Positions 57,198 through 64,000 of a DNA stretch of 64,000 nt are shown piece by piece (the stretch's first letter is position 1; each line of letters starts with the position of its first letter). The stretch is from Cystobasidiopsis lactophilus (taxonomy: Eukaryota; Basidiomycota; Agaricostilbomycetes; Agaricostilbales; Chionosphaeraceae), in contig BCIO01000004.1 in the NCBI GenBank assembly GCA_001599975.1, positions 657,434 through 721,433 on the forward strand, in the 5' to 3' direction. Under the pieces are notes generated by a model. The model saw only the letters and a list, made by a program, of their open reading frames with translations. It was not told the origin of the DNA and did no database searches. Position numbers and translations under genes: made by a program.

Positions 57198-57489
57198 CAA
57201 TTCGTTGTCTGATTCGAATCACAAATTTTTTGGGTCGACGCGGGGCGAGAATTGTGAAAGGCATCTGGGCGACGCAATTTTGTGAAAGCTCGGCGGATCG
57301 GTGGCGACGAATGCTCATTTCGCCGAATGGAGAGCTCATCTCGCCGAATGGGAGCACAATGCGTCCCTCGCGACAAAGAGGGAGTATAGCGAGTGGATTG
57401 CAAGAGCACCGGTGGCGACCTGCCCTTAACAGCCAGGTGCAAGGACGGCAGTGCCCTATACTTGAATGCTTGGAGTGACGGGTAAGAAT

Positions 57490-57832
57490 GATCATGGCAG
57501 AGGGAGTGGAAAGGACACCGGTCGCATAGATAACCTGGAAATGTCAAAGTCAGGTTCTGCCTGATTGGCCAAAGGCCCAAGGTGGCGACTCCTCACCTTC
57601 AAGAAAAAGACGGCGGCCTTCTGCCAGCTGACAGTCCGGACCTCGACAGAGTGTTCGTCTTGAGCGAAGATCTCCTTCTGTGCGACTCGGGCGCGGTAAG
57701 CCCTCCAGGTCTCCCAGATAGCAATTTCGAACACGCGCTCACCAACTCTGATGGCTCCTTGTAAGGAACGGCCTCGGGCGCAGCCTCGACATTGACCTCG
57801 GCCGGGTCCTTCTCATAGTCGGTTTTGGACAT
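57490..57832 (-). pseudogene. Truncated amino-acid-transporter-like 5' remnant
   Basis: From ATG 57832 the sequence reads MSKTDYEKDPAEVNVEAAPE and VPYKEPSEL. A second block, in a shifted frame without a clear intron between them, reads VGERVFEIAIWETWRAYRAR and SVEVRTVSWQKAAVFFLK. A good intron (GTGAGG...TTCCAG) joins VIYATGVLSTPSAM. An SWQKA...G-LS-PSAM start resembles the first membrane helix of AVT-type amino acid transporters (Aa_trans family). Nothing of the remaining helices follows before LEU4 begins about 290 bp on. The piece therefore looks like a host gene remnant cut off after helix 1, probably non-functional. Confidence 0.6.
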
Positions 57833-58395
57833 TGTGATAATGAAGAGGAGGTAAGTTGTGAGGTGAGGAAAGAAGGTGTTGGAGGGCAAGAAAGGAATGG
57901 GGTCAGTTCATTCGATTACCAGCCGTAAGGGGATAGAATATTCATCTCATCACCATAAGGAGGAGCTGAAGAGCCATCCTGACTCGTAAATGCGCCAGGC
58001 GGAGGAAGCGGCCAATCATCACCTCGACCAAGAAGCTTCGGCGCTCTCCACACAAGCATCTACAGGCCAGGAACAAGACAGCACTTCAAGAGCAACACAA
58101 ACAGGGATCGATCATTCAGAGGCAAGCCAGGTGACATGCCAGCGAATGCGCCATGGCGAACCTTGCCGGCGTCACACAACGCCAGCCCAAAGCGACCGCG
58201 AGTCTGGGAGCGAAGCAACGTCCAAGGTTCGTCACAATGAGAGTCAAAACTGTGTCGACGCCATCATCAGCCCATTTCATCATGGTCGAGCAGGTCCAAG
58301 CTCTAAATTCGCCTCCGAGTCTTGGGCCCAATCCGCCGTCATCTCGGAGCTGTCGATTTCTTGTCTGGACTTCTGTGCCTGAATTGTTTCCAGCT
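57833..58395. other. Intergenic region, about 0.56 kb
   Basis: Divergent space between the transporter remnant and the HSL-type hydrolase. A polar open frame (57990-58382) has no recognisable content and is not called a gene. Confidence 0.4.
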
Positions 58396-59433
58396 ATGTC
58401 AACAGCAACGAGCGAGGAGAAGCATTGGCCCCTAGGATGGCTCTACTTCACGCTTTGGCTCGGCGCGAATTTGCTTCGTCCCCTCGGTGTACTTGCGCGT
58501 GTGTTTGGGAATAGACGGCAGCGAAAGGCGGTTCCGAAGTCCGTCAAGGTTGAGGATATCTGGATCCCGTCAAGGCAACGTGGCAGGCAGATCAAAGTGA
58601 CCAGCTACGAGAAGATGACATCGGTGCCCGATAAGCCCAAGCCCGTTCATCTCAGCTGGCACGGGTGAGCAATGATCTAGGTTGTTTCGTGGTTTTTCAT
58701 TGAAGCGGTTGGCAGATCGGGCTTCATGCTGGACCTACACGGTCAAGACGCGGAATTCTGCGGTCGACTGGCGGACGAGCTGGACTGCATCGTCTTGGAC
58801 TGCGACTACCGCAAGGCACCAGAGCACCCTTACCCTGCTGCATACAATGACGCAGAAGATGTGATGACATGGCTAGAACAGAACCCGGTATGTCCTCACT
58901 GGTTGTGCTTATGGAGGATTTCAAACGAACGTCATTAGATTGCGTTCAATCTGGCCAAAGTCACCGTCGGCGGCTTCTCTGCGGGCGGCTCGTTGGCCGG
59001 GAGGGTTGCCTTTCATTGCCGGCCTGGTGGCAACGCAATCCAAGCAGCCACTTTCTTCTATACCAACCCCCAGTACTCAAAGTTTCACGCTCACCCGCCT
59101 GGATCTGGTAGCATTCCGCCGACGTGGATGCTCAAGTTCTTCTACTACTGTTTTTTCCTGCCTTCCGAAGATCGCGCCTCGCCCTTTGTGTCCATCGCTT
59201 CCAACCCAACCTCGGCCTTTCCTGCCCACGTCTTGATCGCTGTTGGCGAGAAAGACTACCTGCTGGCGCCCAACCTGGAGCTGATTCAACGCCTGGAGAA
59301 AGACCACCCGGACCTCCGAAAAATCATCCTCAAGGGAGTCGGGCACGGCTTTGACAAGGAGCCGTCAGCGCGGGAGCAAAAGGAACAATGCTACGGCCTC
59401 GCGTTTCAGCTTTTGCGGGCAGCACAGGGCTGA
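58396..59433 (+). CDS. Alpha/beta hydrolase of the HSL family
   Basis: Esterase/lipase of the hormone-sensitive-lipase type (Abhydrolase_3). ATG 58396 (MSTATSEEKHWPLGWLYFTL) starts with a membrane-like segment (WLYFTLWLGANLLRPLGVL). The oxyanion motif spans an intron: HLSWHG joins SGFMLDLHG. Then come DCDYRKAPEHPYPAAYNDAE, the nucleophile GGFSAGGSLA (GxSxG), the Asp region VLIAVGEKDYLLAPNLE and the catalytic His in ILKGVGHGFDKEP, ending at TGA 59431-59433. The triad is complete. The region after the nucleophile (GRVAFHCRPGGNAIQAATFF) is a little unusual but stays open. About two or three introns. It is probably membrane-associated with its active domain outside or in a lumen. Substrate unknown. 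Confidence 0.85.
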
Positions 59434-59609
59434 TGGCGCCAAAGAGAAGAGAGTGTCGAGTGACGGCTTGCTCTCCGGCTCTTGCGGAGGGGCTGAGCTG
59501 ATGCAGCTCAGGTGGCGACTAAAGGCTTTCCAGCATCATCGCGCCCGTACAAGAGGCATTTTCTTGCTACCGCAAGTCGCTCTCTCTGCGAGGTCGGCGC
59601 ATCACAAGC

Positions 59610-61133
59610 TTGAAATTTCTTTTGGATTGGTACGTCGAGATCCGTCAAAAAGTTTCTATCTCGCGCGACCAACCAATAACCTGCTGCAAGCTCCCCTTTA
59701 ATTGCCTTCTCGACTCATGGCTGGCAAGAGCTTGCTGGATTTGCGTGAGCACTCGCTTGTCTTCTTTGCAGAGAAAAGGGTGGTCCAGTGCTGAATGGGG
59801 TTGTCCAGCCGACGACGTTCTGTTCAGCATCGTCAAATACCTTTTCGGTGGCTCCCCGCTGGCTTTGGATCCTATTGCGGTCAAACCAAGCATCCCAAAG
59901 ACGCTGTTCACCAACAAGCGCCTCGCTAGGCTCACCGAGCAAGTTGTCTGGCGTCACGTCAGACTGTCGTACTACCCTTCCTCTTCTTTCCGCCTCGACA
60001 TTCAATCCCACGCCGACCCAGTGGCACTGAAGCAGCGATTGCTCGTGCTGAAGCGCTCCAAGCTGGTTGAGAGGGTTTTGTTTGAGGTGGTTGGAGGTTG
60101 GGACCTGGTCAGCGCCCTGACCGCGACCGACTTGACGGACTGCTTCAGCATTCTTGACTTCCTCTCGGTCAACGTCAGTTTGACTCGCCTGGACCTCTCG
60201 CTCCAACGCTTCGCCTCTTACGAGACCTTCGACGCCTTTTTCAGTCATCCTTCGTTCGCCCCCTTCCGCGGTCGCGTCGGCCATTTGGATATGAGGTGCG
60301 CAAAGGCATTTGGATGCGAGCCTTGTCGACGTCTGGACGTCCAGGCTTTTGGCCGCCTCACTCAACTTTCGATCTCGCCGGGCATACTCGCTCAAGAGGT
60401 GTTCGGAAATGGCGCCCTCCAGTCGCCTCTCATCCAGCTTGTGACGGCTCAAAGAGGCAAAAGCGGGTCTTGGGCGATTGTGAAGGCCACTGTGGCCGCT
60501 TTCATGGCGACCCCCGTGGACCAGGATCGCGCGGGCTTTACCTTGTCTGTCGACTATGACCTCATCAAGCAGCAAGCGCTCACCTTCCTATCGTCCTCCA
60601 CGTCCCTTCACGCCTTGCACCTGAAGCTCGACTTCGCAAGCGAAGGCGATTTGGCGGACTGGATGGCCGCGGTACCAAAAACCCTTGCCGAGTTGGATCT
60701 GGAGCTCGTGTGCCATCTTAAAGATGGAAGCGCTGCTGCCCCGGATCTCACCACCCTCAGCCCCTTCTCCAGCTTGTCCTCACTCCGTCTGCGACAAAAC
60801 TACGGCACTGGTTACGAAGAGGCACTGCACGTCAAGCGCGCGTCGCTCCACTTCGACGACTTTGATGACAACAGCGAAAAGATCTTGGACTTCGTCGGTT
60901 TGCCCGACTCACTCATCCGCATCGAACTCGAGCATCGGTACGAGCACATGCAAGATCTCTTGCCCGCGCTGGAGTACTCCGCCATTTTGCCGAACTTGAA
61001 AGAGCTGGTGGTTTGGGCGATTCCCTATAGCGACTTCCCCGCGGGATTTGGCGACTACTTGATCGAGACTGTCAGCTGTGGAAGGAGGGCTAAGGTCGAA
61101 TATCACAGCCCATCGGAAAGAGAGGAGTATTGA
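59610..61133 (+). CDS. F-box-like leucine-rich protein, copy 1 (start unresolved)
   Basis: Long uninterrupted frame ending at TGA 61131-61133, but with no ATG before residue 227 or so. The true start is either in an upstream exon or lost. The N-terminal motif CPADDVLFSIVKYLFGG resembles a degenerate F-box helix. TNKRLARLTEQVVWRHVRLS follows, as in fungal F-box proteins where a strand VWRHV starts the second part. Leucine-rich stretches (LTRLDLSLQRF, LAELDLELV, LSSLRLRQNYG, LIRIELEHRY, LKELVVWAI) cover the rest. ATG 59718 opens another frame whose only nearby intron would be 27 nt and out of phase. Its next neighbour is a paralogue. Confidence 0.6.
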   Translation: MKFLLDWYVEIRQKVSISRDQPITCCKLPFNCLLDSWLARACWICVSTRLSSLQRKGWSSAEWGCPADDVLFSIVKYLFGGSPLALDPIAVKPSIPKTLFTNKRLARLTEQVVWRHVRLSYYPSSSFRLDIQSHADPVALKQRLLVLKRSKLVERVLFEVVGGWDLVSALTATDLTDCFSILDFLSVNVSLTRLDLSLQRFASYETFDAFFSHPSFAPFRGRVGHLDMRCAKAFGCEPCRRLDVQAFGRLTQLSISPGILAQEVFGNGALQSPLIQLVTAQRGKSGSWAIVKATVAAFMATPVDQDRAGFTLSVDYDLIKQQALTFLSSSTSLHALHLKLDFASEGDLADWMAAVPKTLAELDLELVCHLKDGSAAAPDLTTLSPFSSLSSLRLRQNYGTGYEEALHVKRASLHFDDFDDNSEKILDFVGLPDSLIRIELEHRYEHMQDLLPALEYSAILPNLKELVVWAIPYSDFPAGFGDYLIETVSCGRRAKVEYHSPSEREEY

Positions 61134-61306
61134 AGGGCAGCGAGCTGGCTTCCAAAAAGCACCCCGGACACGCGGTGTGCTTGCACATCCCCTCTTCCTA
61201 CATAAAATTTGGACTTGTTCATCCGAGGGGCAACCCGCAAGTCGGTGCATCGTTGCGCGACGGACTTTTGCCACTTCCAGCGACCTTGTCCGCAAACGGT
61301 GAAGCC

Positions 61307-62911
61307 ATGAGCCAGCTCGGCCTCGACGAGGTCTACACCGCTCACAGCAACGTCAAAGAGATCCCGGAAGACCCCAACTCGCCTCTTATCGTGCCAGACT
61401 CGACCCAAATGGAAGCGCCTGTCAAGAAAGACTTGCTCGCTCCTTTGCGTAGGTTCGCTCTTCCCATAACTGATGCACGCGCTCAGGAGTGCCCACCAGC
61501 GGACGACGTGCTTCGAAACATTGTCAGCCGCGTCTTAGGCAAGGGAAGGATGCCCTGGTTTCTTCTCTTCGAGGATGGACAAAGCGCCCTCTCAGACGCC
61601 TCTCCCGCCGTGCTCTTCACCTGCAGACGCTTGGCCCGGATCGTCGTTCAGATTCTCTGGCGAAAGGTCAAAGTCGAAGTGATCCTCTCTCATTTCAGGC
61701 GAAGCACGTTCAGCAGCAAGCGCTTTGTGGCGACTTTGAGGGATCGCGCTCCGCACATCGACACGCTGTTCCTGAACGTTAGCGACAGATATATGTTCGA
61801 CAAGTCGCTCGAATATCGCGATCTCTCTTTCGCTTTCGCCGTGTTGGGCAGGCTGTCACCAGAGCACCTCGTCACTCTCCCTCGTCTGGAGGTTGATCTC
61901 CACAACCTGGCTTCCACCGACACGATACACAACTTTCTGTCGCACGAATCGTTCCAGCCCTTCCGAAAAATCCTGGCGGCCTTGCGCATCGAATGCGAGC
62001 CCACCGTCGCAATGACCGTGCACAATGTGCCCATCTTCTCGCACCTGAAATACCTTAGGTGCTCCCCAGCAGCCTTGGCAGATCGATCCTTCCCTCAATT
62101 TCGACTTTATTCGCCATTTATCACTCGTTGGGAGGGCGCAGATTCCGAAGACGGTTGGCACACGACTTCTCTCTGGGTCTGCTTCGAATCGCCGCAGCCT
62201 CCTACCGACAAGCCCGCCGAAGCCGCACATGCCGCACAAAGTTACAAGCCTGATCTTGATCGACTTTTTGTGGCCAATCCTCGTCTGCGCAGTTTCCATT
62301 TGACGCTGCTCAAGTACACTTCAGTCGACTGGAACGCTTGGACCCAGTGCTTTCCGCAGACTCCCACCCTCAAGTCGTTGGATATACGCATCAAAGACGT
62401 CGCCTACGACCGCTTGGGAAGCTCCTCCGGTCGGGACCGCGAGCTTACTTCGATCAGTGGCAGGGCACTTCCCGAACCCCCGCATGATCAGATTGATCTT
62501 CAAGGCCTTAGCATTGCTGGCACTTTCACAAGGGAGGATAAAATTCCGGTGGATGGAAAAGCTGGCCAAGAGGGAGGAAAAGTTGGCGGCGGTCTCAACT
62601 TCGCATCGTTGCCGCCTTCGATCACGTCCCTCACCCTGGAGCTTGGCGGCGAGCACCTCCATCGTCTCATTTCGTCTCTCCGTGATCCCGCCGCTTTGGT
62701 CAACCTCCAGTCTTTGGTCCTCATCGGAGTGAATGGCTCGCCCTTCCCCTTCACTCATGCAGCCATCGCTTCGGCCTGCCAATGCGCTTCCGTGCGCCTG
62801 TCAACCGAACGCTTCCTCAACACCAGAAACTCACTGGGCATGTCTTATGGTCCGCCTTCGTCTCCGCCCACCCCGAGAACCATGACACGCCAAAACAGCA
62901 GCCAAATTTGA
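61307..62911 (+). CDS. F-box-like leucine-rich protein, copy 2
   Basis: ATG 61307 (MSQLGLDEVYTAHSNVKEIP) opens one uninterrupted exon to TGA 62909-62911. After a polar leader, CPPADDVLRNIVSRVLG and FTCRRLARIVVQILWRKVKV match the CPADDVL...RLAR...VWRHV pattern of the preceding gene. Leucine-rich segments follow (LVTLPRLEVDLHNL, LRSFHLTLLKYTSVDW, LKSLDIRIKDVAYDRL, ITSLTLELGGEHLHRL, LQSLVLIGVNGSPFPF). The polar C-terminus has PPSSPPTPRTMTRQNSSQ. Without a textbook F-box, a role as SCF substrate receptor is only suggested. The pair looks like a local duplication that has diverged strongly. Confidence 0.72.
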   Translation: MSQLGLDEVYTAHSNVKEIPEDPNSPLIVPDSTQMEAPVKKDLLAPLRRFALPITDARAQECPPADDVLRNIVSRVLGKGRMPWFLLFEDGQSALSDASPAVLFTCRRLARIVVQILWRKVKVEVILSHFRRSTFSSKRFVATLRDRAPHIDTLFLNVSDRYMFDKSLEYRDLSFAFAVLGRLSPEHLVTLPRLEVDLHNLASTDTIHNFLSHESFQPFRKILAALRIECEPTVAMTVHNVPIFSHLKYLRCSPAALADRSFPQFRLYSPFITRWEGADSEDGWHTTSLWVCFESPQPPTDKPAEAAHAAQSYKPDLDRLFVANPRLRSFHLTLLKYTSVDWNAWTQCFPQTPTLKSLDIRIKDVAYDRLGSSSGRDRELTSISGRALPEPPHDQIDLQGLSIAGTFTREDKIPVDGKAGQEGGKVGGGLNFASLPPSITSLTLELGGEHLHRLISSLRDPAALVNLQSLVLIGVNGSPFPFTHAAIASACQCASVRLSTERFLNTRNSLGMSYGPPSSPPTPRTMTRQNSSQI

Positions 62912-63187
62912 AGAGCGGTGGCGAATCTGTGCGCCGTGTGCGGTGTCGCTCGCGTCGCTCAGCGGAGGGACCGTGCTCAGCAAAGGGCCTTGACGCTATT
63001 TTTCTTCTCAAACCACCACCATCTGCGACTGCTTTTGAAATGCTAGAAATGTACAGCACCTCAAGTGTCGAGTCGTGCGCTTCGGTGGAGAGCCGACGCG
63101 GGCCCGAAGACGCCAAACTCCCTCTCCGCTGAGGCCAAGATTCTGCTGCAAAGGACCTTTGCGACTTCTACCAGACGACTAGCAAGC

Positions 63188-64000
63188 ATGTGGCCCTCTC
63201 TGACCCTTGGAAACGGCGACAAGATCCCAGGTGAGCTGCTCACGCGAGGGCTGGATCTCCACCACCGTCTGTTTCTAATTCAGTGCGATGGCCAGGCATT
63301 GGGTTTGGCACCGGAACGGCGCATTACAAGAAGACTGGACGTGAGCCGACTCTCTATCCTTTCGCTGCCTGGTGCAGTTGCTTGGCCGGAATAATATTGA
63401 ATTACGCCATTGGCGCATTGCTCTGCAGCCAACGGTGTCAACGATGAGCTCGTCGAAACCGTCTTGGCCGCCATCAAGGCTGGATATCGCCACATCGACA
63501 GCGCGGAGATGTATGCGTGAGTGACCTTGCCTTCCTCTTGACACGACAATGGTGTTGCCCACTCTCAAGTTGTTTTCCAACAGCAACGAGAAGTCCACTG
63601 GCGTCGCCATCCAGAAGTCGGGCGTCCCTCGAGAGGAGCTGTTCATCACCTCCAAGGTCGCCAACGCCGTGAAGGACGTTGAGGCCACTTTGAAAAAGCA
63701 GCTCGAGGAGCTTCAGGTTTCTTACCTGGATCTTTACCTGATCCATGATCGTTAGTGTTTCAGTTTGCTACTGTCAAGACCTCATTGACGCTCTGAAACA
63801 GCTACGTGCGGTGAGAAGCACGGTCTGAAGCTTTCGGACGTCTGGAAGCAGCTCGAGGCCTGCAAGGCCAAAGGTGAAGCGCTTGGTTCATTTGGGCTGG
63901 CACCATCTGATGATGTTCACATATCAAGGCCTCGTCAAGGCCATTGGCGTCTCGAACCACCGCGAGCGCCACCTGGACGAGATCCTGGCGGTCGCCACCG
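63188..64000 (+). CDS. Aldo/keto reductase, 5' part (cut by window end)
   Basis: NADPH-dependent oxidoreductase of the AKR superfamily. ATG 63188 (MWPSLTLGNGDKIP) is joined by introns to IGFGTGTAHYKKTG, DELVETVLAAIKAGYRHIDS with AEMYA (catalytic Asp and Tyr), EKSTGVAIQKSGVPREELFI, TSKVANAVKDVEATLKKQLE (Lys of the tetrad) and VSYLDLYLIHD (His). Then come LKLSDVWKQLEACKAK and GLVKAIGVSNHRERHLDEIL. The sequence leaves the window inside ILAVAT. GFGTGT and the spacing recall yeast keto-amide reductase YDL124W. About five introns so far. All four catalytic residues are present. Confidence 0.9.

Noticed and set aside
57990-58382. Polar 130-residue plus-strand open frame before the HSL-type hydrolase
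   Set aside because: No conserved feature and it overlaps the likely promoter and leader of the hydrolase gene.

Overview
This window looks like nuclear chromosomal DNA of a basidiomycete fungus. Genes are dense, lie on both strands, and are cut by many short GT-AG introns, mostly about 35-90 nt, with small exons. The conserved proteins read as fungal: vacuolar ATPase subunit A, SAGA subunit SPT3, mitochondrial adenylate kinase, DPM1, isopropylmalate synthase, glutamate 5-kinase and an arrestin. A SesB/NB-ARC/TPR receptor and many orphan families also fit a basidiomycete. The intron style suggests Pucciniomycotina, but that is inference. I recognised no tRNA, rRNA, CRISPR array or transposon.

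Layout. 1-1.65 kb: 5' part of a Ser/Pro-rich disordered protein gene on the minus strand. 2.7-10.0 kb: three tandem minus-strand paralogues of an O-fucosyltransferase-like type II membrane enzyme. 10.7-12.4 kb: an unknown protein. 12.8-14.1 kb: non-coding, decaying direct repeats with a period of about 300 bp. 14.2-18.6 kb (plus): an unknown protein, ADK2 and an ER DnaJ (SCJ1-like). 18.7-21.6 kb (minus): VMA1. 22.2-27.8 kb: a small unknown protein, an F-box protein, a secreted repeat protein (minus) and SPT3.

28.3-40.0 kb is the most lineage-specific part. It starts with a complete-looking NLR/STAND receptor: SesB-type hydrolase, then NB-ARC, then nearly identical 46-residue TPR units. An unidentified small gene follows, then four tandem copies of an uncharacterised small-protein family. 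Three of the four copies carry an intron at the start codon.

40.6-57.2 kb is mainly metabolic and housekeeping: an alpha/beta-hydrolase-like gene, PRO1 (minus) head-to-head with an arrestin gene, DPM1, an NRPS-like adenylating reductase, a DMT-family transporter and LEU4. A broken 5' remnant of an amino-acid-transporter-like gene lies just upstream of LEU4. 58.4-64 kb (plus): an HSL-type alpha/beta hydrolase, two adjacent F-box-like paralogues, and an aldo/keto reductase cut by the window end.

Exon boundaries were inferred by eye from frame, splice signals and recalled family sequences. Starts of genes with long N-terminal extensions are the least certain parts.
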